A stretch of DNA of 64,000 bases from Bolinopsis microptera (GCF_026151205.1 NC_087073.1:22700987-22764986), one strand, 5' to 3'; positions 10,690 through 21,509 are shown, counted from the first letter of the stretch. Numbers and translations: made by a program. Notes: generated from the sequence alone by a model not told the origin.

Positions 10690-12703
10690 CTGTCGGGGAG
10701 GTGCTGTTAGCTTTATAATATATAATTATATATATAACACTCTTATAACAACTAAACAATGAACATTTAGATGGTGCAAAATTCAACTCTGGGAAGTAGC
10801 TTGCTTTTCGATCACTTTTTCGTGACACAGCGTGATAAATATATTTTCAATAATTTAGATTGTTCTAACCTACAGTTGAGGTGGGCACCATGTCACCGTA
10901 CCCCACCGTTGTTATGGTAACAAGACTCCACCACATACAGCTAAACACACTATCAAACTTACCTACAGTTGAGGTGGGCACCATGTCACCGTACCCCACG
11001 GTTGTTATGGTAACAAGACTCCACCACATACAGCTAAACACACTATCAAACTTACCTACAGTTGAGGTGGGCACCATGTCACCGTACCCCACGGTTGTTA
11101 TGGTAACAAGACTCCACCACATACAGCTAAACACACTATCAAACTTACCTACAGTTGAGGTGGGCACCATGTCACCGTACCCCACGGTTGTTATGGTAAC
11201 AAGACTCCACCACATACAGCTAAACACACTATCAAACTTACCTACAGTTGAGGTGGGCACCATGTCACCGTACCCCACCGTTGTTATGGTAACAAGACTC
11301 CACCACATACAGCTAAACACACTATCAAACTTACCTACAGTTGAGGTGGGCACCATGTCACCGTACCCCACGGTTGTTATGGTAACAAGACTCCACCACA
11401 TACAGCTAAACACACTATCAAACTTGGCGGACATGTCTGCATCCTCTGTCATGTTCAGAGCAACAGAGCAGTTCTCATCCAGCTGTAGGAATATGTTGTA
11501 GGAGCTGGAAGTGTTGGTCATAATGTTCCTCATGAACCTCACTGAAGTGCTGTTTGGACTGAGGTCCAGTAACCTTATGTTGGGGAATATGGTGCAGTTA
11601 TCCAGCACTAGAGAATAGGTCCCTGTGGTATTGACAAGGTGTCTGATGGTGGAGTCTGCGATGGTGTTTATGAGCTGAGTGTAAATTATCTTGTCTGATG
11701 AAGAGTTTGGAACACCATGGTGGTCTAAGCGGAAATCAAACTCCACCCAGAACATGATGGTGGCATAAGTCACTACGCAGAAGAAGATGAATATGAAGAT
11801 GACGAGGAGATCCGAGAAGCTGTTCTTGACGGCCATGCCAAGAGAGAAAAATAGCGCGTTATACCTGGCCAAGTTAAACACATGTACCATTCTGAATAGT
11901 TTGATCATCCTGAGACAGGCCATGACCCGGTAGATGTTGTAGATCCTGTGCTGGTCGTACTCCCCTCCTGACTGCTCTTCAAGGTACGCTTCTAGCTCAA
12001 ACAGTATCAGGGTCACGAAGTAGGACAGAACCACAAATGCGTCCATTATTGCCATGAACGACTTTGCAAACTTCTTCCTGTCCTCTGACCAATAAAACCT
12101 CATGATGAGAAAGGTGGTGATCCACAAAGTGCAGAGCGTCTCTACTGACATTATTATTTTTAAAGGAGTGTCTAGGTTCTTCCACGAGCCTGATAACTGT
12201 TGGAGTCTCTCCTGTGGGTTTTGGTCCCTAGCATTGGGCTGTATGATCTGCTCGCACACTACCGCCATCACGAACAGTATTGTCACGGCCAGGTCTATTA
12301 TCTGTATCCGCAACAGTTTCTGATAGTGCATGTACTCTGTGGGCTTCTGACTGAGTATTCGTTTTAGCCCCTTCACTTTGGGGTTGGTGGACTGCATCAC
12401 CCCGTTCTTGGTTCTGTGGTTTCTGATCTTGAAGAAGACCACTTCTCTGTTGAAAATCTCTTCGCTGACATTAGGGGGTTTCCTGAGCACTCCCCCTGAT
12501 TGAAAGTAGTAGAGAATTGAATCGAAAGACTGTCTGTCTCTGTAGAAGCAGTACATATTACGCTCCTTGTTGTAGTAAGTTTCCTTCTCATTAGAGCCCA
12601 GCAGTGTACCAGGGAACTGATTCAGGGTGCTGTGCCGGGTTTTGAAGATGTGTCCCGATATGTTTAGGTAGCAGAATACTGGGTCCTCGCAGATCTCGTC
12701 CAT
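10418..12703 (-). CDS. Shaker-type (Kv1-like) voltage-gated K+ channel subunit, two coding exons
   Basis: Minus-strand gene; best model joins 12703-11335 to 10689-10418 and gives about 546 residues. Domains in order: T1/BTB tetramerisation domain (about 9-93, with YLNISGHIFKTRHSTLNQFP and SFDSILYYFQSGG, both very Shaker-like), S1 (131-153), S2 (181-205), S3 (216-237), S4 voltage sensor (256-281), S5 (287-320), a long extracellular turret (321-426), pore helix and selectivity filter (TTVGYGD at 443-449), then S6 with PLP in place of the usual PVP, and a short cytosolic tail. Family knowledge: four such subunits form a membrane K+ channel opened by depolarisation. Exon phases agree (G|GT). Odd points: the pore exon segment is tandemly repeated, S4 has His and Asn at two usual charge sites, the turret carries seven N-glycosylation sequons, and the C-terminus runs into satellite DNA. 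A 5' non-coding exon is possible, since GTGCAG lies just before GAATGG. Confidence 0.9.
10690..10869 (-). other. K+ channel intron between pore and S6 exons
   Basis: Inferred intron of 180 bp counted from the last pore copy (donor GTTAGA), or 645 bp from the first consensus donor. It ends with a pyrimidine-rich CACCTCCCCGACAG acceptor at 10690. AT-rich inside, with a TATATAATTATATATA-like stretch. Confidence 0.75.
10870..11425 (-). repeat. Six tandem copies of the 93-bp K+ channel pore segment
   Basis: Exact 93-bp period with exon-end positions at 10870, 10963, 11056, 11149, 11242 and 11335. Each copy encodes KFDSVFSCMWW to PTSTVG, including the whole pore helix and filter, and stays in frame because 93 is 31 codons. 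On the minus strand five of the six copies end CTGTAG|GTAAGT; the copy nearest S6 ends CTGTAG|GTTAGA. Copies differ at least at one site (CCACCG versus CCACGG), so they are not simple clones of one read. Confidence 0.95.
11335..12703 (-). CDS. K+ channel exon 1 (T1 domain to selectivity filter)
   Basis: This exon encodes residues 1-456 plus the first base of codon 457 when the first consensus donor (AG|GTAAGT, intron bases 11334-11329) is used. I chose that donor because it is a perfect consensus and joins in phase to the S6 exon, giving TSTVG-KVIG, the expected Shaker-family order. If it is skipped, translation continues through five more pore copies to 10870 and then meets TAG. Confidence 0.82.
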
Positions 12704-12744
12704 TCCTGCACATTATATATATACATTACATGTTAAAATAAGAG
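12704..12744. other. Putative 5' leader or intron end upstream of the K+ channel start
   Basis: On the minus strand the start codon follows an AT-rich tract ending GTGCAG and two bases (GA). This could be a splice acceptor for a 5' exon lying further right, or simply AT-rich leader. Confidence 0.3.
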
Positions 12745-12945
12745 AATTATATACGCTAATTTAACTGCGTATAATTATATACGCTAATTTAACTGCGTAT
12801 AATTATATACGCTAATTTAACTGCGTATAATTATATACGCTAATTTAATTGCGTATAATTATATACGCTAATTTAACTGCGTATAATTATATACGCTAAT
12901 TTAACTGCATATAATTATATACGCTAATCTAACTGCGTATAATGC
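12745..12945. repeat. 28-bp minisatellite with inverted half-units
   Basis: About seven copies of a 28-bp unit holding GCGTATAATTATATACGC, which is nearly its own reverse complement, plus TAATTTAACT. The last copy merges with the left closing arm of the multi-hairpin element. Confidence 0.92.
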
Positions 12946-13108
12946 GATTACACTATTAATTATTGTATCAATTTGCACGAGGAGCAGCCGAGTGCAAATT
13001 GATACAATAATTGCACGAGGCGAAGCCGAGTTCGATTATTGCAGTTATTTCACGAGGCGCAGCCGAGTGTAATAACTGGTGTAATCGCATTATACGAACA
13101 GTTAGATT
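12926..13108. mobile_element. Multi-hairpin (cloverleaf-like) DNA element
   Basis: Closing arms 12926-12953 and 13079-13108 are perfect reverse complements over 28 bp except for a two-base bulge. Inside lie a perfect 21-bp hairpin (12958-12978 with 12992-13012), a 12-bp hairpin with one mismatch (13042-13053 with 13067-13078), and a weaker middle hairpin (13004-13016 with 13030-13042) that competes with the first. All three loops are the same 13-base motif GAGGMGMAGCCGA (12979-12991, 13017-13029, 13054-13066). I infer a non-autonomous element or a replication/transposition structure; no protein is encoded. Confidence 0.75.
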
Positions 13109-13618
13109 TGCATATAACTCCACGTTTCTGATGTTATAATCAGTGCAATTAGTTTATAATCGCACCGACTAAAACAGTGTAATTGCACTGTTTTGAGAGC
13201 ACTGAGCAACTGATATTTTGATTTCTGGAGTGTACTCACCGTGTTACTGATAAGGAGACAAGTCCCCAACACCGTGATAAATCTGCCCTTGCATCATACT
13301 GTGCCATGTAATATCACATGATCTGATATCATGCCAAATTAGGCTCTAAACTATAAAGTGTAATAAAAATGGAACTGTTTGAGAAAATTTTCTATTTTAT
13401 TATAAGTATATTTGAAAATTAATCCGATCATTGCACTGTTGAACATAAACTACCCCAGGTTACTGATTTAAATCAATATTTAAATCAGTACCTCATAATA
13501 GTAGAGCAGCTGTTGAGAGGGCTCTAAAAAAGCAGTGCAATTAGTTTTGTTATCGCACTCCCTGGGAAAAAAGCCGGTATGATTATGAAAATAATACGTG
13601 GCCGTCAAATAGGTCAAA
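13109..13618. other. Spacer with further inverted repeats
   Basis: Holds a near-palindrome AAAACAGTGTAATTGCACTG followed by TTTT near 13172-13195. Two copies of AGTGCAATTAGTTT followed by a TTATCGCAC-like segment occur near 13141 and 13533. These look like parts of the same non-autonomous element family as the multi-hairpin block. No gene seen. Confidence 0.5.
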
Positions 13619-14696
13619 AGTGGAGTTTGTAATACATGTATACTCTGACATCAGACGTGGAGTTTGTAATACATGTATACTCTGACATCAGACGTGGAGT
13701 TTGTAATACATGTATACTCTGACATCAGACGTGGAGTTTGTAATACATGTATACTCTGACATCAGACGTGGAGTTTGTAATACATGTATACTCTGACATC
13801 AGACGTGGAGTTTGTAATACATGTATACTCTGACATCAAAAGTGGAGTTTGTAATACATGTATACTCTGACATCAGACGTGGAGTTTGTAATACATGTAT
13901 ACTCTGACATCAGACGTGGAGTTTGTAATACATGTATACTCTGACATCAGACGTGGAGTTTGTAATACATGTATACTCTGACATCAGACGTGGAGTTTGT
14001 AATACATGTATACTCTGACATCAGACGTGGAGTTTGTAATACATGTATACTCTGACATCAGACGTGGAGTTTGTAATACATGTATACTCTGACATCAGAC
14101 GTGGAGTTTGTAATACATGTATACTCTGACATCAGACGTGGAGTTTGTAATACATGTATACTCTGACATCAGACGTGGAGTTTGTAATACATGTATACTC
14201 TGACATCAGACGTGGAGTTTGTAATACATGTATACTCTGACATCAGACGTGGAGTTTGTAATACATGTATACTCTGACATCAGACGTGGAGTTTGTAATA
14301 CATGTATACTCTGACATCAGACGTGGAGTTTGTAATACATGTATACTCTGACATCAGACGTGGAGTTTGTAATACATGTATACTCTGACATCAGACGTGG
14401 AGTTTGTAATACATGTATACTCTGACATCAGACGTGGAGTTTGTAATACATGTATACTCTGACATCAGACGTGGAGTTTGTAATACATGTATACTCTGAC
14501 ATCAAAAGTGGAGTTTGTAATACATGTATACTCTGACATCAGACGTGGAGTTTGTAATACATGTATACTCTGACATCAGACGTGGAGTTTGTAATACATG
14601 TATACTCTGACATCAGACGTGGAGTTTGTAATACATGTATACTCTGACATCAGAGTGGAGTTTGTAATACATGTATATTGTATACTCTGACATCAG
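13619..14696. repeat. 37-bp satellite array, about 29 copies
   Basis: Perfect 37-bp period; each unit contains GTGGAGTTTGTAATACATGT then ATACTCTGACATCAGAC. The centre TACATGTA is palindromic. Copies are almost identical except two with AAAAGTGG in place of GACGTGG (about 13840 and 14505) and a disrupted last copy. Confidence 0.97.
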
Positions 14697-15706
14697 ACGC
14701 TTCAAACATGAAATTAATTTTAAGAACTTGCACCACATTAAACTGCCAGTTAACGATGTAAGGCGTAGTGTGGGCAGACCCTAAAGAACCTGAAATTACA
14801 TTTCTCAGACAAACTAAACTTTTACCGCATCATATAGATAGCGCTAGCAGGTGCTGATAAGACATGGGCTCAGTTATTCTTTTTTGTTTTAACCTCAAGT
14901 AGCTTATAAAACAGTGCGTGTGATCATCTGTCGTATCAAATCAAATTATTTGTCACTATATGTTAATAAATCATGATATACAAGTTTTAATTTTTAAAGT
15001 TTCTGTTTTTGTTTTTAATGAATAGACGTAATCAACATTTTCAATTTTCATATTCACGCATATTGAATAAAAGTATATTGTTATGTATTATATTATTTTG
15101 TAAACATTGGCCGGGTATAAAAAAACCGGTCCCCAAACAAACAACCGCCAACAGGACAAAACAAAATGGAAATCATGGCCAGTCAAATCAGAAAATCTCT
15201 TGAGAAAAGTCCAAAAGGAAGGCCGCACTACAAGGAATTCCAAAAAGAAACAGTTTGACCAACAGCATAGAACAGAACGTGATGTCAAGTGAGCTATCCT
15301 GAACCATAGCGTTGTTGAGTGAGTGTTTCGGAGGGATGGCTCCACACGGTCACTGTTAAATCAACAAACGGGAGGCCCCCCCTTTGTCGTGCAGCCCAAC
15401 AGACCCCCTCTCTAAAGTGACGTAAAGAGCAAGTATGTGTTACATTTCACCATTATTATAGAAAACAAGCACGGAGAAGCCAAGATCAGCTGATTCCTTA
15501 TTTGGGTGAGAAGTAGCTGGATTACTATGTAGCTTTTATAATTGAATAAACTTGCATTTGATCTTAATGTTCAAGAATAGAATGAGTAATATATAAATAC
15601 TAAATCATAATAAGACTACCTGATCACTGCCTCAATCATAGTAACTACCTGATCACTTACTAAATCTTTCATGGGCCATTACAACAATAAGCATTACTTC
15701 AAACAA
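14697..15706. other. Non-repetitive spacer with no supported gene
   Basis: About 1 kb of mixed composition. A TATAAAAA box at 15116 lies about 50 bp ahead of an ATG that opens only 30 codons (15166-15258), rich in Lys and Arg. I do not call it a gene. Overlapping frames on both strands between 15009 and 15345 have no recognisable domain. Confidence 0.5.
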
Positions 15707-15770
15707 AATCTCCGACCTATATAATTGTTATAGACCATGCAGGGTATAACGATTATATAGGTCGGAGATT
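15707..15770. repeat. 26-bp stem inverted repeat (MITE-like hairpin)
   Basis: Arms 15707-15732 and 15745-15770 are reverse complements over 26 bp with one mismatch; the 12-base loop is GACCATGCAGGG. The arm core is AATCTCCGACCTATATAA. It directly precedes the 16-bp satellite. Confidence 0.85.
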
Positions 15771-15780
15771 GCTCATTATC

Positions 15781-17587
15781 AGCTAGTGAACTGCTGAGCT
15801 AGGGAACTGCTGAGCTAGTGAACTGCTGAGCTAGTGAACTGCTGAGCTAGTGAACTGCTGAGCTAGTGAACTGCTGAGCTAGTGAACTGCTGAGCTAGTG
15901 AACTGCTGAGCTAGGGAACTGCTGAGCTAGTGAACTGCTGAGCTAGGGAACTGCTGAGCTAGGGAACTGCTGAGCTAGTGAACTGCTGAGCTAGGGAACT
16001 GCTGAGCAAGTGAACTGCTGAGCTAGTGAACTGCTGAGCTAGTGAACTGCTGAGCTAGTGAACTGCTGAGCTAGGGAACTGCTGAGCTAGTGAACTGCTG
16101 AGCTAAGGAACTGCTGAGCTAGTGAACTGCTGAGCTAGGGAACTGCTGAGCTAGTGAACTGCTGAGCTAGTGAACTGCTGAGCTAGTGAACTGCTGAGCT
16201 AGGGAACTGCTGAGCTAGGGAACTGCTGAGCTAGTAAACTGCTGAGCTAGTGAACTGCTGAGCTAGTGAACTGCTGAGCTAGTGAACTGCTGAGCTAGTG
16301 AACTGCTGAGCTAGTGAACTGCTGAGCTAGTGAACTGCTGAGCTAGGGAACTGCTGAGCTAGTGAACTGCTGAGCTAGTGAACTGCTGAGCTAGGGAACT
16401 GCTGAGCTAGCGAACTGCTGAGCTAGGGAACTGCTGAGCTAGGGAACTGCTGAGCTAGTGAACTGCTGAGCTAGGGAACTGCTGAGCTAGTGAACTGCTG
16501 AGCTAATGAACTGCTGAGCTAGGGAACTGCTGAGCTAGCGAACTGCTGAGCTAGGGAACTGCTGAGCTAGGGAACTGCTGAGCTAGGGAACTGCTGAGCT
16601 AGGGAACTGCTGAGCTAGGGAACTGCTGAGCTAGGGAACTGCTGAGCTAGTAAACTGCTGAGCTAGTGAACTGCTGAGCTAGTGAACTGCTGAGCTAGTG
16701 AACTACTGAGCTTGTGAACTACTGAGCTTGTGAACTGCTGAGCTAGTGAACTGCTGAGCTAGTGAACTACTGAGCTTGTGAACTACTGAGCTTGTGAACT
16801 GCTGAGCTAGTGAACTGCTGAGCTAGTGAACTACTGAGCTAGTGAACTACTGAGCTAGGGAACTGCTGAGCTAGTGAACTGCTGAGCTAGGGAACTGCTG
16901 AGCTAATGAACTGCTGAGCTAGTGAACTGCTGAGCTAGGGAACTGCTGAGCTAGGGAACTGCTGAGCTAGTGAACTGCTGAGCTAGTGAACTGCTGAGCT
17001 AGTGAACTGCTGAGCTAGGGAACTGCTGAGCTAGGGAACTGCTGAGCTAGTGAACTGCTGAGCTAGTGAACTGCTGAGCTAGTGAACTGCTGAGCTAGTG
17101 AACTGCTGAGCTAGGGAACTGCTGAGCTAGTGAACTGCTGAGCTAGTGAACTGCTGAGCTAGGGAACTGCTGAGCTAGTGAACTGCTGAGCTAGTGAACT
17201 GCTGAGCTAGGGAACTGCTGAGCTAGTGAACTGCTGAGCTAGTGAACTGCTGAGCTAGTGAACTGCTGAGCTAGTGAACTGCTGAGCTAGGGAACTGCTG
17301 AGCTAGGGAACTGCTGAGCTAGTGAACTGCTAAGCTAGTGAACTACTGAGCTAGTGAACTGCTGAGCTAATGAACTGCTGAGCTAGTGAACTGCTGAGCT
17401 AGGGAACTGCTGAGCTAGTGAACTGCTAAGCTAGGGAACTGCTGAGCTAGTGAACTGCTGAGCTAGTGAACTGCTGAGCTAGGGAACTGCTGAGCTAGTG
17501 AACTGCTGAGCTAGGGAACTGCTGAGCTAGGGAACTGCTAAGCTAGTGGACTGCTGAGCTTGTGAACTGCTGAGCTAATGAACTGCT
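15781..17587. repeat. 16-bp satellite array, about 113 copies
   Basis: Strict 16-bp period of GAACTGCTGAGCTAGT, with a common T-to-G variant (CTAGGGAA versus CTAGTGAA) scattered through the array and occasional CTTGTGAACTACTG blocks near 16700-16850. No gene inside. Confidence 0.97.
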
Positions 17588-18026
17588 AGCATTGCTAAAC
17601 TATTAGAACCTTCATTAGGTTATAAAAAGTACTGAGAAGTAATCGCATTTCAATTTATTTGTGAAAAGAAAACTGCAGACACCGAAGTTTGAAGGTAAAT
17701 GAATAAAGGTTGTGTATTAATTTATATCTTCCAAAAAAAATTGACAAGGAAGCAGTACAATATGAGAAGTAAGGGGGAGAAGTGAGGGGCACTGAGTGGA
17801 GTTACTAAGCCCCCTCTCCCACTGTGTCATGTCGGGTGACAGCCTCCAACAAACCCCATTAATGGAGACATAGTTTTATCTCATATGGACAAAAACATGT
17901 TCATCTATGGTTTCTATCTGTTGAATAGTTAGATTCACATCGTGTGATGAGGTTAGCTATTCAGTAAGTTAGACCCCCAATTTTCAGTTCAGCAATATTC
18001 TAATTCAACGTAACTGGAAATAAAAG
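17588..18026. other. Spacer between satellites
   Basis: Non-repetitive DNA of about 440 bp without a supported gene. Contains a purine-rich stretch AAGTAAGGGGGAGAAGTGAG near 17767. Confidence 0.6.
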
Positions 18027-20832
18027 TGAGAGTGATTAGTGAGAGTGATTAGTGGGAGCGGTCCGGGACATTAGTGAGAGTGATTAGTGGGAGCGGTCCG
18101 GGACATTAGTGAGAGTGATTAGTGGGAGCGGTCCGGGACATTAGTGAGAGTGATTAGTGGGAGCGGTCCGGGACATTAGTGGGAGTGATTAGTGGGAGCG
18201 GTCCGGGACATTAGTGGGAGTGATTAGTGGGAGCGGTCCGGGACATTAGTGGGAGTGATTAGTGGGAGCAGTCCGGGACATTAGTGGGAGTGATTAGTGG
18301 GAGCGGTCCGGGACATTAGTGGGAGTGATTAGTGGGAGCGGTCCGGGACATTAGTGGGAGTGATTAGTGGGAGCGGTCCGGGACATTAGTGGGAGTGATT
18401 AGTGGGAGCGGTCCGGGACATTAGTGGGAGTGATTAGTGGGAGCAGTCCGGGACATTAGTGGGAGTGATTAGTGGGAGCGGTCCGGGACATTAGTGGGAG
18501 TGATTAGTGGGAGCGGTCCGGGACATTAGTGGGAGTGATTAGTGGGAGCGGTCCGGGACATTAGTGGGAGTGATTAGTGGGAGCAGTCCGAGACATTAGT
18601 GGGAGTGATTAGTGGGAGCGGTCCGGGACATTAGTGGGAGTGATTAGTGGGAGCGGTCCGGGACATTAGTGGGAGTGATTAGTGGGAGCAGTCCGGGACA
18701 TTAGTGGGAGTGATTAGTGGGAGCGGTCCGGGACATTAGTGGGAGTGATTAGTGGGAGCGGTCCGGGACATTAGTGGGAGTGATTAGTGGGAGCAGTCCG
18801 GGACATTAGTGGGAGTGATTAGTGGGAGCGGTCCGGGACATTAGTGGGAGTGATTAGTGGGAGCAGTCCGGGACATTAGTGGGAGTGATTAGTGGGAGCG
18901 GTCCGGGACATTAGTGGGAGTGATTAGTGGGAGCGGTCCGGGACATTAGTGGGAGTGATTAGTGGGAGCAGTCCGGGACATTAGTGGGAGTGATTAGTGG
19001 GAGCGGTCCGGGACATTAGTGGGAGTGATTAGTGGGAGCGGTCCGGGACATTAGTGGGAGTGATTAGTGGGAGCGGTCCGGGACATTAGTGGGAGTGATT
19101 AGTGGGAGCGGTCCGGGACATTAGTGGGAGTGATTAGTGGGAGCGGTCCGGGACATTAGTGGGAGTGATTAGTGGGAGCGGTCCGGGACATTAGTGGGAG
19201 TGATTAGTGGGAGCGGTCCGGGACATTAGTGGGAGTGATTAGTGGGAGCGGTCCGGGACATTAGTGGGAGTGATTAGTGGGAGCGGTCCGGGACATTAGT
19301 GGGAGTGATTAGTGGGAGCGGTCCGGGACATTAGTGGGAGTGATTAGTGGGAGCGGTCCGGGACATTAGTGGGAGTGATTAGTGGGAGCGGTCCGGGACA
19401 TTAGTGGGAGTGATTAGTGGGAGCGGTCCGGGACATTAGTGGGAGTGATTAGTGGGAGTGGTCCGGGACATTAGTGGGAGTGATTAGTGGGAGCAGTCCG
19501 GGACATTAGTGGGAGTGATTAGTGGGAGCGGTCCGGGACATTAGTGGGAGTGATTAGTGGGAGCGGTCCGGGACATTAGTGGGAGTGATTAGTGGGAGCG
19601 GTCCGGGACATTAGTGGGAGTGATTAGTGGGAGCGGTCCGGGACATTAGTGGGAGTGATTAGTGGGAGCGGTCCGGGACATTAGTGGGAGTGATTAGTGG
19701 GAGCGGTCCGGGACATTAGTGGGAGTGATTAGTGGGAGCGGTCCGGGACATTAGTGGGAGTGATTAGTGGGAGCGGTCCGGGACATTAGTGGGAGTGATT
19801 AGTGGGAGCGGTCCGGGACATTAGTGGGAGTGATTAGTGGGAGCGGTCCGGGACATTAGTGGGAGTGATTAGTGGGAGCGGTCCGGGACATTAGTGGGAG
19901 TGATTAGTGGGAGTGGTCCGGGACATTAGTGGGAGTGATTAGTGGGAGCAGTCCGGGACATTAGTGGGAGTGATTAGTGGGAGCGGTCCGGGACATTAGT
20001 GGGAGTGATTAGTGGGAGTGGTCCGGGACATTAGTGGGAGTGATTAGTGGGAGCGGTCCGGGACATTAGTGGGAGTGATTAGTGGGAGCGGTCCGGGACA
20101 TTAGTGGGAGTTATTAGTGGGAGCGGTCCGGGACATTAGTGGGAGTGATTAGTGGGAGCAGTCCGGGACATTAGTGGGAGTGATTAGTGGGAGCGGTCCG
20201 GGACATTAGTGGGAGTGATTAGTGGGAGTGGTCCGGGACATTAGTGGGAGTGATTAGTGGGAGTGGTCCGGGACATTAGTGGGAGTGATTAGTGGGAGCG
20301 GTCCGGGACATTAGTGGGAGTTATTAGTGGGAGCGGTCCGGGACATTAGTGGGAGTGATTAGTGGGAGCGGTCCGGGACATTAGTGGGAGTGATTAGTGG
20401 GAGTGGTCCGGGACATTAGTGGGAGTGATTAGTGGGAGCGGTCCGGGACATTAGTGGGAGTGATTAGTGGGAGTGGTCCGGGACATTAGTGGGAGTGATT
20501 AGTGGGAGTGGTCCGGGACATTAGTGGGAGTGATTAGTGGGAGCGGTCCGGGACATTAGTGGGAGTTATTAGTGGGAGCGGTCCGGGACATTAGTGGGAG
20601 TGATTAGTGGGAGCGGTCCGGGACATTAGTGGGAGTGATTAGTGGGAGTGGTCCGGGACATTAGTGGGAGTGATTAGTGGGAGCGGTCCGGGACATTAGT
20701 GGGAGTGATTAGTGGGAGTGGTCCGGGACATTAGTGGGAGTGATTAGTGGGAGCGGTCCGGGACATTAGTGGGAGTGATTAGTGGGAGCAGTCCGGGACA
20801 TTAGTGGGAGTAATTAGTGGGAGCAGTTTGGG
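18027..20832. repeat. 35-bp GC-richer satellite array, about 80 copies
   Basis: Strict 35-bp period containing GACATTAGTGGGAGTGATTA then GTGGGAGCGGTCCGG. The internal GTGGGAG half-repeat shows each unit arose from a shorter duplication (AGTGGGAGTGATT / AGTGGGAGCGGTC). Left-end copies carry GTGAGAG; rarer GAGTGG, GAGCAG and GAGTTATT variants cluster toward the right and recur at 210 and 245 bp (six and seven units), showing block amplification. Confidence 0.97.
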
Positions 20833-21509
20833 ATATAACGTCCCAGGAGGTGCGATAAGGAAACTAATAACAATATTAATTCAATGAATAATAATAATCA
20901 ATCGAGCAAGTTTGACGAGCAATTTGTTGTTGCCCTAGTCGTATTCCCAAGTAGTAGTAGTGTATTATACATCTGCAGAAACAAGTAGAAACATAACTAA
21001 CACAACCATTTTTAGTGGAACTATGTAAAAGGGGATCGTTGCTAGCGTCGAAACTGTTTTAACCCTACCTTAGTCAGTTGAAAGTCTGATAGCATATGTT
21101 CTGTTTGATTTGACCAAACTAATGCCTTTCATTGCTTTATAACTAACACAACCAACATAACTAACTAATTACTAACTAACCAATTACGAAACTAAATAAG
21201 TAGATATTAATAAAGACAATATAATATAGCAAACACAAACAAGTACTCCCTGCTCCAGTAGTAAGGAGTAAAGAAACTAATTCCAGTAAAACAATGTTCA
21301 GCATTATCCTGCTTAGAAAGCTGATTAATTTGTACTCGTATTACTAGTAGTACTCCAGAGTAGCAAGCAAGCTCTCACTGTAAATATAAGAAGTCGGCCA
21401 TGAATAATAATTGTCTCCAGTCGTAACAGGGACATTTGCAAGTTGGCATGCTCTTGTAGCAGGGTGATACAAACCTACTCAACTACTACCCTGCTACTGG
21501 AGTATTTGT
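20833..21509. other. Spacer between satellites
   Basis: About 680 bp with no long reading frame. It has scattered AACTAACACAACC-like and GTAGTACTCC-like short repeats, the latter in both orientations (near 21245, 21345 and 21490), perhaps remains of an old inverted-repeat element. Confidence 0.5.

Noticed and set aside
10881-11501. 206-codon plus-strand frame across the pore repeats
   Set aside because: Antisense shadow of the K+ channel pore copies on the minus strand.
15106-15345. Small gene with a TATA box at 15116
   Set aside because: The ATG 50 bp downstream opens only 30 codons, and overlapping frames on both strands show no domain; composition does not stand out.
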